A stretch of DNA of 64,000 bases. Origin: Parvularcula bermudensis HTCC2503. GTDB lineage: Bacteria; Pseudomonadota; Alphaproteobacteria; Caulobacterales; Parvularculaceae. The stretch spans positions 2,644,501 to 2,708,500 of the forward strand of contig NC_014414.1 in assembly GCF_000152825.2 (NCBI RefSeq), given 5' to 3'. Below the pieces are notes generated by a model. That model had not been told where the DNA came from, ran no database searches, and saw only the letters and a program-made list of their open reading frames with translations. Each line of letters opens with the position of its first letter. Position 1 is the first letter of the stretch. The translations under genes and the position numbers were made by a program. Below, piece after piece: positions 17,152 to 26,898 of the stretch.

Positions 17152-19083
17152 CTACTCGGTCGGCAGGCAGGTCAGGCAGCGGACATAGGTCCCTTGGGGA
17201 TCGTTATAACCGGCGAGGGAACGGATTTCCGCCACCACCCGCCGGGCGACACGCCCCGCATCGAGCGCCGACGCCCCGGTGCCAGCGAAAAGGGTATCCG
17301 CCTCTCCGGTAATCCCATCATCGCGACCGGCAAGTCCTTCGAGGAAACGCTCAAAAGGGGTCCGCTCACGGGTGAGACCGATCACGGCGTAGTCTTCAAG
17401 GCCGGCCTTTTCGGCCGCCGACGCCAGGGCGTCATCGAGGGTGCCAAGTCGATCGACCAGCCCCAAACGCTGGGCGTCGAGACCGCTCCACACCCGCCCT
17501 TGGGCAATGCTGTCGACCCCATCGGGGGTCATTTCCCGCCCCTCGGCCACCAAGCCGAGAAAGCGGCCATAGATCTCCTCGACCGACGCTTGGATGATCT
17601 CTCCATAAGCTTCCGGCAGGGGCCCAACGCCGGTGGCATAAATGCCGGTCAGAGGCGTCGTCCCAACGCCGTCGGTGGAAATCCCGATTTCGGCAAAGCT
17701 CTCCTCGAAGGTCGGGAAGAAACTAAAGACCCCGATCGAGCCGGTGATCGTCACCGGGGAGGACCAGATTTCATCGGCATTCGCGCTGATCCAATAGCCC
17801 CCCGAGGCAGCCAGCGACCCCATGGAGACGATGACCGGTTTGCCCGCCGCCTTCACCGCCAAAACCTCGTCGCGAATGACCTCGGAGGCAAAGACCGACC
17901 CGCCGGGACTGTCGACCCGCAGCACCACCGCCTTGACGTCTTTGCGCGTACGGGCGCGCTTCAACTCAAGGGCAACCGCGTCTCCGCCGGCCGCGCCCGA
18001 CCGTTCATCGCCATCGACAATCGCCCCGGCGACCGTCACCACAGCAATCTTATCGTCCTTATCATGGGGGTCTGAGACCGGCATGGACAGCCGGTAGGTG
18101 CGATAGCCGACGCCCCGAAAGCCCTTGAGCTCGCTCTTCTCGTCCCGCCCCACAATCGACGCGATATGCGCGATCTGGGAGGGACGGTCCATCAGTTGAT
18201 CGACCAGGCCCGCCTCCAGGGCGGCCTTGGCCGCATTATTCCCCGCCGCGCGCATCAGGGCGGGGAATTGAGCCGCATATTCCTTGACGCCGCCGGAGAC
18301 GGTCACGTCGCGCCGGGCGTCGACCTTGTCCGCATAGGCGCTCCAGAGATCGGAGAGATAGGCGATATTCGCTTCTTTGGCCTCGGCCGACATGTCGTTG
18401 CGAAGAAACGGTTCGACCGCCGCCTTGAAGGTGCCGACCCGGAAGACATGCGCGGTGACCTTCAGCTTTTCGAGCGCCTCGGCCAGATAGGTGTTGTAGG
18501 CCCCATAGCCCTCGATCGCGACCATCCCGAAATCGTGCAGCAAAATTTCGTCGGCAGCGGCGGCCACCAGATATTGCTCCTGGGTGTAATAATCACCGAT
18601 GGCGATGACCTGTTTCCCCGCCGCCCGCACCTTTTCGACTTCGTCCGCCAGGTAGTGCGCCTTGGAGGCCGAGCCGGAGGGAATGAACAACCCTTGGAGA
18701 TCGAGAACGACGACGTTGATCCGGTCGTCCTCAGCGGCGCTGCGCAGCACCGCGACAAGGTCGTGAAGGGAGACCGGCCCTTCGACGGGCATGGACAGCG
18801 CCGCCGCAAAAGCATCGGACAGCGGATCGGCCGGTGGTGTCGTTTCCACCAAGACGCCGGCCGGATTGATCACGAGCGCGCTTTCCGAGGGGACCTTGAT
18901 TGAGGGGCCCCCCTCCTCCGCCTCCCCCGCCAGATCACGGGAGACCGAGGAGGCGATACCGATGACCACCACAAGGACCATCAAAAACAGGAGGGATTGG
19001 GCAAGTAGCGACAGGCCGATAACGACCTTGAACAGGCCCTTGAGAAATGACCACACGGTCAGACGGCTTCGCTCTTCGGCCAT
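17152..19083 (-). CDS. sppA: signal peptide peptidase SppA, 67K (protease IV) type
   Basis: About 643 residues. An N-terminal membrane anchor (about residues 20-45) leads into two tandem S49 protease domains. The general-base Lys is in VGTFKAAVEPF of the first domain and the nucleophile Ser in SLAASGGYW of the second. DSPGGSVFASE is also conserved. SppA degrades cleaved signal peptides in the membrane. ATG 19083 is chosen because GGAGGGG lies just upstream; the track-length frame could begin 5 codons earlier. The C-terminal end (RCLTCLPTE) holds two Cys. It is divergent from the MoxR gene. Confidence 0.95.
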   Translation of the reverse strand: MAEERSRLTVWSFLKGLFKVVIGLSLLAQSLLFLMVLVVVIGIASSVSRDLAGEAEEGGPSIKVPSESALVINPAGVLVETTPPADPLSDAFAAALSMPVEGPVSLHDLVAVLRSAAEDDRINVVVLDLQGLFIPSGSASKAHYLADEVEKVRAAGKQVIAIGDYYTQEQYLVAAAADEILLHDFGMVAIEGYGAYNTYLAEALEKLKVTAHVFRVGTFKAAVEPFLRNDMSAEAKEANIAYLSDLWSAYADKVDARRDVTVSGGVKEYAAQFPALMRAAGNNAAKAALEAGLVDQLMDRPSQIAHIASIVGRDEKSELKGFRGVGYRTYRLSMPVSDPHDKDDKIAVVTVAGAIVDGDERSGAAGGDAVALELKRARTRKDVKAVVLRVDSPGGSVFASEVIRDEVLAVKAAGKPVIVSMGSLAASGGYWISANADEIWSSPVTITGSIGVFSFFPTFEESFAEIGISTDGVGTTPLTGIYATGVGPLPEAYGEIIQASVEEIYGRFLGLVAEGREMTPDGVDSIAQGRVWSGLDAQRLGLVDRLGTLDDALASAAEKAGLEDYAVIGLTRERTPFERFLEGLAGRDDGITGEADTLFAGTGASALDAGRVARRVVAEIRSLAGYNDPQGTYVRCLTCLPTE

Positions 19084-19282
19084 GATACCCCTCCACACAG
19101 ATACGATTGCTTACCACAGCCGCCTTCCCCGTAAACCGTCGAGTCCGCGCGCGCTTGAGAGTTCTGTCGCCGCACTTGCCGAAAGTCCATTTGCTCCGAA
19201 GGGCGACCCTGACTACCCATGGGGACGAGACTGGATTGATCTGACGGCCGGCGGCAAAAAGGCGGCGGCAAAAGGAGACCTG

Positions 19283-20281
19283 ATGGCAGACAAGGCCCCT
19301 TCGGCGCCCCCCCCAGACACCGACGACCTCCTTTCTTCGTTCGAGCGGCTATCGATGGTCGCAGCGGAGGTCGAAGCGGCACTGAACGAGGTGGTTTTCG
19401 GTCAGGAAGACGTTGTGAGGGAGGTCCTCACCACAGTTCTCGCAGGGGGGCACAGCTTGCTGGTCGGGGCACCGGGACTGGCCAAAACACGGCTGGTCAG
19501 TGCCATGGGCACAATCCTCGGGCTCGACCATGCCCGGGTACAATTCACCCCCGACCTGATGCCCGCCGACATTCTCGGGACGGAGATCCTGGAGGAGGAC
19601 GGCACTGGGCGACGCGCCTTCCGTTTTATCGAAGGGCCGGTGTTCACCCAACTTCTCATGGCCGATGAAATCAATCGCGCCAGCCCACGCACCCAGAGTG
19701 CGCTCCTCGAAGCGATGCAGGAGCGGCAGGTCACCGTAGCGGGCGCGCCGCGTGCCTTGCCCTCCCCCTTCCTGGTCCTCGCGACGCAAAACCCCATTGA
19801 GCAGGAAGGGACCTATCCGCTCCCCGAAGCCCAACTCGACCGGTTCCTCCTCCAGACCTTGATCGGCTATCCCGATGCCGAGGCAGAGAAGCGGATGATT
19901 GCCGCCACGACCCGTAATGAGGATCTCTCCCCAAGTTCGGTGACATCGCCCGACACCCTCAAAGAAGTGCAAAGGCTCGTGCGCGCCATGCCGTTGGGGG
20001 AAAATCTGGTCAGCGAAATTCTCTCCCTTGTCAATGCGCTGCGTCCCGGGGGGGAGCAGGCGGATCACCTCCTTTGGGGCCCCGGCCCCAGGGCCTCCCA
20101 AGCCCTCAGCCTCGCGGTCAGGGCAAGGGCGCTGATCGACCGTCGCCCAGCGCCGGGGCTCGAAGATCTCATCGCCCTCGCCCCCGCCGCGCTCCGCCAC
20201 CGAATTGCCCTCACCTTTGCCGCCCGCGCAGAAGGTCTCACCGTCGATCGCTTAATCAGCACCCTGACCGATCGCCTCTAA
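19283..20281 (+). CDS. MoxR family AAA+ ATPase
   Basis: 332 residues beginning MADKAPSAPPPD. ATG 19283 is supported by AAAGGAGA a few bases upstream; the open frame extends to 18791 but that part overlaps sppA antisense. Motifs: VVFGQEDVVREVLTTVLAGGH, Walker A GAPGLAKTRL, Walker B LLMADEINRA, sensor-1 ATQNP and arginine finger in PLPEAQLDRF. MoxR ATPases act as chaperones that insert metal or assemble complexes and are nearly always paired with DUF58 and von Willebrand A proteins, as here. It is first in a five- or six-gene plus-strand run; the DUF58 gene starts 7 bases after its stop. Confidence 0.95.
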   Translation: MADKAPSAPPPDTDDLLSSFERLSMVAAEVEAALNEVVFGQEDVVREVLTTVLAGGHSLLVGAPGLAKTRLVSAMGTILGLDHARVQFTPDLMPADILGTEILEEDGTGRRAFRFIEGPVFTQLLMADEINRASPRTQSALLEAMQERQVTVAGAPRALPSPFLVLATQNPIEQEGTYPLPEAQLDRFLLQTLIGYPDAEAEKRMIAATTRNEDLSPSSVTSPDTLKEVQRLVRAMPLGENLVSEILSLVNALRPGGEQADHLLWGPGPRASQALSLAVRARALIDRRPAPGLEDLIALAPAALRHRIALTFAARAEGLTVDRLISTLTDRL

Positions 20282-20288
20282 AGCCCCG

Positions 20289-21191
20289 ATGTCCAGTCCC
20301 CGTCCCCTCGATCTCGAGCAATCCGCCACAAAGACGGCGGGGCACCTTCCTGCCTTGCTCGTCGATGCCGAGACCGTGGCGAATACCCTGATGGCGGGGG
20401 CCCATGGCCGTCGCCAGGGGGGATCGGGCGAGACATTTTGGCAGTACCGCCCCTATACAAGCGACGACAGCGCAACCCGTATCGATTGGCGGCAATCGGC
20501 CCGGTCGGCCCATCAACTTTTCGTGCGCGAGACCGAATGGGAAACAAGCGCCGTGATCGGCCTATGGAGCGCCGCCAGTGCCAGCATGGCCTATGGCTCG
20601 GATCAAAACGGCCCGACCAAACGCTGGCGCGCCCAGGTGCTGGCCGTTGCCCTTGCCCTCCTTCTGACCCGCGCGGGCGAGAGGATCTTGGACCTTGGAC
20701 AGAGCCGCGGCGGGGGGCAGGGGGGAGAAGGCAGCGGCAGCGCAGGCGCGGTCATGGCCTTCGCCGAGGCCCTCCTCGCCCGCCCGCCATTGCCCACCGA
20801 TTTGCCGCCCCTGGCCAGCCGACCACTGGCCCAGATCGTCTATATTTCTGATTTCTACGACGATCTCGACCCCTTGCTGAAACGCCTTTCTACCATCGCC
20901 GGAACGGGCCAGCCCCTGACCCTCGTTCAAATCTCCGATCCGGCGGAGGATGCGTTTCCCTTCGAAGGGCGCCGCCTGTTTCAGCAGGCAGCCGGGCAGG
21001 ACCGGATCGTCTTTGGCGATGCGGCGGCGGTCAGAGACGCCTATCGCCAAGCCCGGACCGCGCATTTAGGAACCCTCGAGGATTTCTGCCGACGTCGTGG
21101 GATCCCCCTCCTTCATCACCGGACGGATCTGCCGGCGACCGCCTGTCTCTCAGCGCTTCACGCTGCGATTTCGGGATATCGCTTCCGATGA
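20289..21191 (+). CDS. DUF58 domain-containing protein
   Basis: 300 residues. The DUF58 core is visible as GETFWQYRPYTSDDSATRIDWRQSARS followed by LFVRETEWET, then a VWA-like fold (VYISDFYDDLDPLLKRL) in which the metal-site DxSxS is replaced by DFYDD. It is probably a membrane-peripheral partner of the MoxR ATPase. It ends in an ATGA overlap with the next gene (21188). Confidence 0.9.
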   Translation: MSSPRPLDLEQSATKTAGHLPALLVDAETVANTLMAGAHGRRQGGSGETFWQYRPYTSDDSATRIDWRQSARSAHQLFVRETEWETSAVIGLWSAASASMAYGSDQNGPTKRWRAQVLAVALALLLTRAGERILDLGQSRGGGQGGEGSGSAGAVMAFAEALLARPPLPTDLPPLASRPLAQIVYISDFYDDLDPLLKRLSTIAGTGQPLTLVQISDPAEDAFPFEGRRLFQQAAGQDRIVFGDAAAVRDAYRQARTAHLGTLEDFCRRRGIPLLHHRTDLPATACLSALHAAISGYRFR

Positions 21192-23893
21192 CGGGACTGA
21201 GTTTTGCTGCCCCCTGGCTCCTTCTCGCCTTACTCGGCCTTCCCTTGCTCTGGTGGCTTCTCAAGGCGACCCCGCCGCCGCCCACCCGCACCCCTTTTGG
21301 CGGCACGGTCTTTCTCAAGGGCCTGCGCGCGACAAAGGATACGCCCGCGGCGACGCCTCTTTGGCTGTTGTTGATCCGTCTGTTCGTCCTTGCCCTGTTG
21401 ATCATCGGCTTGGCAGGCCCGATCTGGGGCGCCAGGGATACGCTCGCCGGACAAAAACCACTATTGATCGTCCTCGACGACACCTGGCCCGCCGCGCCGG
21501 GCTGGCGCCAGCGCCAGGAGACGGTCAGAGCGCTGGCCCTCGACCCTGAGGCGGCAGGCCGTACCGTCCGTCTCCTGAGGACCGCAGGGGAAGCCAGCCT
21601 CTCCGACCCCATGCGGTTTGACCGGGCCGCCGATGACATTGCCGGGATTGTTCCGCAGGCGGGCAATGCCGATCGCGCCGGGGCCCTCCCCCTGATGGAG
21701 GGGGCGACGAGCATCCTGTGGATCAGCGACGGCGTTATCGGGCGCAGCGGCGCGGACGCCTCTTTTCTACAGCGCATAGCGCGGACCGAGGAGGTGTACC
21801 TCCTGCGTCCAGGCCCCGCCGGCGCCCTCGCCTTGCGGGGGATGACGGCGGAGAGCGAGGGACTTCGCCTGACGGTCGAGCGCATCGGCGATCATTGGAG
21901 CGAGGCCGATCTGCGCGTCATCGGGCGGGAGGGTCAGCGCCTAGCCGAGACGACCGTGCGCTTTGACGCAAACGCGCGCCAGGCGACCGGGAAAATCCGC
22001 CTCCCTCTCGCCCTCCAGAACGAAGTGATCCGGGCCGAGATCGGCGGCGTGACAAGTGCCGGCGCCACCTGGCTGGCCGATGCGGGGAGCCGCAGAGTCC
22101 GCGCCGGGGTGGTTTCGGACGGTGACGAAACCCTTCTGGACGGCGGATTTTATCTCCAAAGCGCGCTTGAGGAGGCCGCGGTGGTCGCCACCGCCCCCCT
22201 CGCCGATCTGTTGAACGCCGAGACGGGGATGATCATTCTCGATGATATCGGCACCATTCGCCCCGACCTTACCCAACGGGTCAGTCAGTGGGTCGAGGCG
22301 GGCGGGGTGCTGGTGCGCTTTGCCGGGCCGAATACCGCCAACACCTCCACACATCAGCGGCGTGACCTCCCTCCCTTGCTTCCCCTCCCCCTGATCGCCG
22401 GGGAGCGGGCCCTTGGCGGGGCGCTGTCCTGGACCAGCCCGCAAACCCTCGCCCCGTTCCCTCAGAATAGCCCTTTCGCGGGCCTCGACCTCAGCGGGGC
22501 GCCGGTGGTTCGCCGCCAGGTTCTCGCCAATCCCAATGCCCTCGACCAGGCTGAAATCTGGGCGTCGCTGACCGATGAGACGCCCCTTGTCACCGCCAGG
22601 CGGCAAGGAGACGGGGTGATCGTCCTGTTTCACGTCACCGCCACCCCGACATGGTCCGACCTGCCCCTGTCGGGAGTCTTCCCCGCCGTTTTCGGCCGTC
22701 TTGCCGATCTCGCGGCGGGCACGCTTGAGGTCGAAGCGGCGGCGACCTTGCCGCCCTACCTCCTCCTCGACGGCTTCGGCCGTCTCCGCCCCCCGGGCGA
22801 CCGTGCCGAGGCCTTAAGATCGGCGCCGCGCGACGCCCAAGCGCGCCGACCGGCTCCCGGCCTCTATGGCGATGCGCGCGCGGCGCGGGCCGTGAACACC
22901 TATCCAGAAGGGGCAGCCCAGCTCGATCCCCTGACCGGCGTGCGGACCCCGGCCAATGTCACCTATCTCGCCACCGAGGGGACGGCGGGGCGATCGGGGC
23001 CGGCCCTGATTACCGCCGCCCTCGTCCTGCTGCTGATCGATGCGCTGGCAGGGGGCCTCCTGCATCGCCGTACCATCGGGACCGCCGCCCTGGTGGTCCT
23101 CGCCGCCATTCTGTTCCCTGTCATGACGAATGAGGCCGCCGCCCAAACCCGACGCCCTCCCATCGATCCGGCGGCGGCGACGGCAACCCTCAAGGTTCGG
23201 TTCGGCTATGTCGAAACCGGCGATGCGGCCACGGACCGCCTCTCACGCCAAGGATTGACGGGCCTTGCCACCGAAGCCTATCGGCGATCGGCCCTGGAAC
23301 CAGCGCCGCCCATGGCCATCGACATAGAGAGCGACGACCTCTCGGTCTTCCCCCTTATCTATTGGCCGATCCGGCCGGATATCCCGCCCCCCTCTGATGC
23401 AGCCCTCGCCGCTCTTGAGAGTTTCATGGCGGGGGGCGGCTTGCTCTTGATCGACACGATGGACGGCGAGCAACAGACCGATGCCAGCCTGACCGCCGCC
23501 GGCGATGCCCTAAGGTCGATCCTCCTGCGGATGAATGTCCCCCCCCTCGAACCGTTACCCGAAGGGCATATTCTGACCAAATCATTCTATCGCCTCGACG
23601 ATCTCCACGGACGAAATTCAGGTGGAGAGGTGTGGATCGAATCCGATAGTGCCCTACGGGAATCGACTGACGGCGTCCCCTCCCTGATCATTGGCGGACG
23701 TGACTGGGCTGCGGCCTGGGCCATCGACGACCGCGGCCAGCCGGTGAGGTCACCGGGAAGAGGGGGAGAGCGACGGCGCGAATATGCGTTCAGAGCCGGG
23801 ATCAATATCGCTATGGTCGCCCTGACCGGAAACTATAAGGGCGATCAGGTCCATGTGCAGTCGCTCCTCGACGAGATGGGGGAGACGCGATGA
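21188..23893 (+). CDS. BatA-N / DUF4159 membrane protein
   Basis: 901 residues. The N-terminus is the aerotolerance-regulator (BatA) type: two hydrophobic segments (about 6-22 and 56-76) flanking a PPPTRTPFGG linker. A degenerate VWA-like region follows (LLIVLDDTWPAAPGW), then a glutamine-amidotransferase-like fold. Two membrane segments lie near residues 605-645. The C-terminal ~270 residues are DUF4159 (LKVRFGYVETGDAATDRLS, VFPLIYWPIRPD, GGLLLIDTMDGE). Both ends overlap neighbours by ATGA, tying it to DUF58 and the next gene. The family accompanies MoxR in alphaproteobacteria. Function unknown; envelope integrity or complex assembly is the usual suggestion. Confidence 0.85.
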   Translation: MTGLSFAAPWLLLALLGLPLLWWLLKATPPPPTRTPFGGTVFLKGLRATKDTPAATPLWLLLIRLFVLALLIIGLAGPIWGARDTLAGQKPLLIVLDDTWPAAPGWRQRQETVRALALDPEAAGRTVRLLRTAGEASLSDPMRFDRAADDIAGIVPQAGNADRAGALPLMEGATSILWISDGVIGRSGADASFLQRIARTEEVYLLRPGPAGALALRGMTAESEGLRLTVERIGDHWSEADLRVIGREGQRLAETTVRFDANARQATGKIRLPLALQNEVIRAEIGGVTSAGATWLADAGSRRVRAGVVSDGDETLLDGGFYLQSALEEAAVVATAPLADLLNAETGMIILDDIGTIRPDLTQRVSQWVEAGGVLVRFAGPNTANTSTHQRRDLPPLLPLPLIAGERALGGALSWTSPQTLAPFPQNSPFAGLDLSGAPVVRRQVLANPNALDQAEIWASLTDETPLVTARRQGDGVIVLFHVTATPTWSDLPLSGVFPAVFGRLADLAAGTLEVEAAATLPPYLLLDGFGRLRPPGDRAEALRSAPRDAQARRPAPGLYGDARAARAVNTYPEGAAQLDPLTGVRTPANVTYLATEGTAGRSGPALITAALVLLLIDALAGGLLHRRTIGTAALVVLAAILFPVMTNEAAAQTRRPPIDPAAATATLKVRFGYVETGDAATDRLSRQGLTGLATEAYRRSALEPAPPMAIDIESDDLSVFPLIYWPIRPDIPPPSDAALAALESFMAGGGLLLIDTMDGEQQTDASLTAAGDALRSILLRMNVPPLEPLPEGHILTKSFYRLDDLHGRNSGGEVWIESDSALRESTDGVPSLIIGGRDWAAAWAIDDRGQPVRSPGRGGERRREYAFRAGINIAMVALTGNYKGDQVHVQSLLDEMGETR

Positions 23894-25959
23894 CCAGTTT
23901 GACGTTCTCTCCGATGTTGCCGCTGGTCCTCCTTGGACTGCTGGCGGGGATTGCCGTGATATCGGCTCTTTTGCGCGGGATGCGATCGGCGGCGGCGGGG
24001 GCGATCCAGCTCTTGGGCACCCTCTTCGGCGTCGTCTTCTTGCTGTCCCCGCAGATAACGGTCACGGACGGCGAAGCGATCCCCGATCTGGCCGTCATCC
24101 TGAGCGATACCAGCCGCAGCGTCTCCTTTGGGGATCGGAACACTATCGTCGAGGCGACATCGGCCAAATTATCCGAAACGCTGACCGCGATGGGCCTCGA
24201 TGTGCGGCAGGCGAGCTTTGGCGGCCCGACGGAGAGCAACCTTGCCGAGGGGGTTGAGCGCGCCTTGACGGACATCTCCCGGAACCGCCTTGCCGGGGTT
24301 TTCGCCGTCACGGACGGACAAGTCTCAGGCGAGACGGCCAATGCGGCGATAAGAATAGAGAGCCCTCTCCACGCGCTGGTCACGGGCAATCCGCAAACGG
24401 AGCGGGATCGCCGCATCGAGTTGGTGGCGGCACCGCGCTACGGACTAGTGGGGGAGACCGTGAATATCCGCCTGCGTATATTATCTCCCGGCGAGCAGGG
24501 ATCCCTGCCCGCAACGCTCTATGTCGGCGGCGAGGTCTATACCGAGACCAATCTGCCAATCGGGGAGATCGTGACCCTTTCGGTTCCCCTCGCCGTTCCC
24601 GGCGATCGGCTGATCGAACTGGAAGTCGCCGCCTCGCCCGCAGAACTCACCGAGCTGAATAATCGGGCTGTCGCCGTCATCACCGCCGTCCGGGATCGCC
24701 TGAGGGTCCTTTTGGTGTCCGGCGAGCCCCATGCGGGGGAGCGCGTGTGGCGGAATATCCTGAAAAGCGATCCCGCTGTGGACCTAGTCCATTTCACGAT
24801 CCTCAAGCCGCAAAACAAGGTCGCCGTCGCGCGCGAGGAAGAGCTCAATCTCATCCAATTCCCCCATATCGAACTGTTCCTTGAGAAGCTCCCGGATTTC
24901 GACGTTCTCATTTTCGATCGGTATACCTACCGAAATGTCCTTGAATCCTTCGAGTTCGAAGAGATCGCGCGGTATGTTGAAAATGGAGGCGCGGTTCTTA
25001 TCGCCTCGGGCCCTGAATATGCTGAGAGTGGCAGCCTGGCGAACCGCCCGAACCTCGCCTATATCCTCCCCGCGCTCCCCGCTGGAGCGGCCCGCGAGGG
25101 CGCCTTTATTCCCCAAAGATCTGCCCTCGGACAAAAACATCCCGTCACTCGATCGCTCGACGGTGAGGATCAGTGGGGACGGTGGCTTCGCTACATTCCG
25201 ATCGCTGCCCCCGAAGGCCAAGTCCTGATGACCGGGCCTGAGGGCGCCCCCCTCCTCGTCGTGGACCGCGTCGGGGAAGGACGGATCGGCGTTTTGCTGT
25301 CCGACCATGTCTGGCTGTGGGCACGGGGCTTTGACGGTGGGGGGCCCCATCGAGAGCTTCTGCGCCGATTGGTACACTGGTTAATGAAGGAACCGGAATT
25401 GGAGGAGGAGGCCCTGAGTGGCCGTCTTGAGGAGTCGGGGCAATTGCGCATTGAACGCCAGTCCTTGGAAGCAGCCCCGCAGCCCGTCCAAGTCACCTCC
25501 CCCCGTGGGGAAACCCAGACCGTGCCGGTCGAGGAAGTCAGCCCAGGGCAGTTCGAAGCCCTCCTTCCCGGTGGGGAGCCCGGCCTCTATCGATTGAGGT
25601 CGCAGACCGCCGAGGGACGTCGCCTCTACGCCCTCGCATCGAGTGCCGAAGGGGGCACAAGCGAGACCGAGGCGGTCATCACCACGACAGAAAAAATTAC
25701 GCCGATCACGGAAGAGACGGGCGGGGGCACCTTCATCATCCGATCGGCCCAAAGCCCCCTCCCCGACATCCGCATGGTGGGCGACGGCCGACGTGCCGCT
25801 GGGCGGGACTGGGCGGGTCTTGTCCGCCGCAATGTCATGACCGTTCAATCCGTCAGGCAAAAGCCGCTCCTCTCCGCCCCCCTAAGTCTCGCCTTTATCG
25901 GAGGGGCGATCCTGCTGGCATGGTTAATCGAAGGACGGAATTTTCGGCGATCCTCTTAG
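23890..25959 (+). CDS. membrane protein with VWA-like and GATase1-like domains in the MoxR cluster
   Basis: 689 residues. Two N-terminal hydrophobic segments (about 9-30 and 38-55) are followed by a VWA-like domain opening IPDLAVILSDTSRS. A beta-rich region and a class I glutamine-amidotransferase-like fold come next (DFDVLIFDRYTY, YVENGGAVLIASGPEY), without an obvious catalytic Cys in the expected elbow. A last helix lies near residues 665-685. Topologically this is a membrane-anchored periplasmic sensor or scaffold. Its ATG overlaps the DUF4159 stop. It is a regular partner in alphaproteobacterial MoxR-DUF58-DUF4159 operons; no function is assigned. Confidence 0.82.
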   Translation: MTSLTFSPMLPLVLLGLLAGIAVISALLRGMRSAAAGAIQLLGTLFGVVFLLSPQITVTDGEAIPDLAVILSDTSRSVSFGDRNTIVEATSAKLSETLTAMGLDVRQASFGGPTESNLAEGVERALTDISRNRLAGVFAVTDGQVSGETANAAIRIESPLHALVTGNPQTERDRRIELVAAPRYGLVGETVNIRLRILSPGEQGSLPATLYVGGEVYTETNLPIGEIVTLSVPLAVPGDRLIELEVAASPAELTELNNRAVAVITAVRDRLRVLLVSGEPHAGERVWRNILKSDPAVDLVHFTILKPQNKVAVAREEELNLIQFPHIELFLEKLPDFDVLIFDRYTYRNVLESFEFEEIARYVENGGAVLIASGPEYAESGSLANRPNLAYILPALPAGAAREGAFIPQRSALGQKHPVTRSLDGEDQWGRWLRYIPIAAPEGQVLMTGPEGAPLLVVDRVGEGRIGVLLSDHVWLWARGFDGGGPHRELLRRLVHWLMKEPELEEEALSGRLEESGQLRIERQSLEAAPQPVQVTSPRGETQTVPVEEVSPGQFEALLPGGEPGLYRLRSQTAEGRRLYALASSAEGGTSETEAVITTTEKITPITEETGGGTFIIRSAQSPLPDIRMVGDGRRAAGRDWAGLVRRNVMTVQSVRQKPLLSAPLSLAFIGGAILLAWLIEGRNFRRSS

Positions 25960-25988
25960 GGAAAGCGCAAATCGAGGGTGGTAGACGG

Positions 25989-26657
25989 ATGGGTGATTTC
26001 TTGGGGAAAGGCCCATTCATGGCGAACCAGCATCGTCTTTTTCGATTGAGTGAAATGTCGTCGGACGACGCTGAGAAACTATCCTGGGACAGCCCCGCAT
26101 CCGCCCGGATCAGATCAACATTGTCTCCCCATATCGGTAGTTCGGCGGATAAGGCCCCCCTCGATGAGCCCTTGAGGGTCGCCATCATCACCCTCGACGA
26201 TGCCTGCATGGTGTTGGACGGTGTCAGAGCGCAATTGCGGGATATCGCCGAACCCGTAATTGCCGCGGCGGCGGACCCCGATCCCGCCAACCGCGCCCTT
26301 TTCGCCGATGAATATGACGAGCATCGAGAGCGGTTCCACAGCTTTCGACTAGACGATCAGGACCCGGCAGCCGCGATTCTCGGCGAGTCTTCCACCGCGA
26401 TGAGTATCGATCTGCCAAATGGGACGGCCTATCGCGTAGGGCGCTTTTCGCTCGGCCAACAGGCAGAACTGACCCTCCCCCCGCCGGTCACCGCTTTCGC
26501 CGATCATGGGGAAATTGCCGAGATTCTTGGCGCCATCGACGCCGCTTTTTCGGTTCTCGACGGCGCGCTTGTCCGCTATCGTCAAGACAGTCGTTTTCTC
26601 TCGGCCCGGTTTTCCTTGCCGACCAAGGACGATGACGCGCCGCCGCCGGTCGCCTGA
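25989..26657 (+). CDS. hypothetical protein downstream of the MoxR cluster
   Basis: I do not recognise this protein. From ATG 25989 it has 222 residues (MGDFLGKGPF). An earlier ATG at 25920 would overlap the previous gene by 40 bases, and one at 26019 is also possible. There is no signal peptide or membrane segment. The middle is acidic and Asp-rich (AAADPDPANRALFADEYDEH), and the C-terminal third is two amphipathic helices (EIAEILGAIDAAFSVLDGALVRYRQ) loosely reminiscent of flagellin-like helical ends. Codon use matches its neighbours. It may be cotranscribed with the MoxR genes, but the link is only positional. Confidence 0.65.
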   Translation: MGDFLGKGPFMANQHRLFRLSEMSSDDAEKLSWDSPASARIRSTLSPHIGSSADKAPLDEPLRVAIITLDDACMVLDGVRAQLRDIAEPVIAAAADPDPANRALFADEYDEHRERFHSFRLDDQDPAAAILGESSTAMSIDLPNGTAYRVGRFSLGQQAELTLPPPVTAFADHGEIAEILGAIDAAFSVLDGALVRYRQDSRFLSARFSLPTKDDDAPPPVA

Positions 26658-26679
26658 CGCGATCGATTAGGGGTCTACC

Positions 26680-26874
26680 ATGACAAAAATGATCTGTTCC
26701 CTCTTGGGCCTTTGCCTGCTGCTGTCCGGCTGTGCCGTCGGCACCACGGCCCGTCTTGCGGGCGATGTCGTGGAGGGCTCAGCCAAGACCGGTCTGATGG
26801 TGGGAAAGACCACGGGCAAGCTGGCGATCAAGACTGGGCGGGTCGTCACCCCTGGTGGTTCCCCTCAAGACTAG
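26680..26874 (+). CDS. small lipoprotein
   Basis: 64 residues with a textbook lipoprotein signal: MTKMICSLLGLCLLLSGC, with the lipobox LLSGC placing the acylated Cys at residue 18. The mature part is about 47 residues, Gly/Ala/Thr/Lys-rich with a repeat-like GLMVGKTTGKLAIKTGRVV. SD AGGGG precedes the ATG. It lies between the unknown gene and xerC with gaps of about 22 and 24 bases. Residue +2 of the mature protein is Ala, which would favour outer-membrane sorting by Lol. Function unknown. Confidence 0.7.
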   Translation: MTKMICSLLGLCLLLSGCAVGTTARLAGDVVEGSAKTGLMVGKTTGKLAIKTGRVVTPGGSPQD

Positions 26875-26898
26875 GCGAATCGGGGCAGCCTTTCTGCG

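Noticed and set aside
16858-18075. 405-codon plus-strand open frame
   Set aside because: Antisense shadow over DUF1285 and sppA; composition (Gly/Arg/Asp/His) is typical of non-coding frames in GC-rich DNA.
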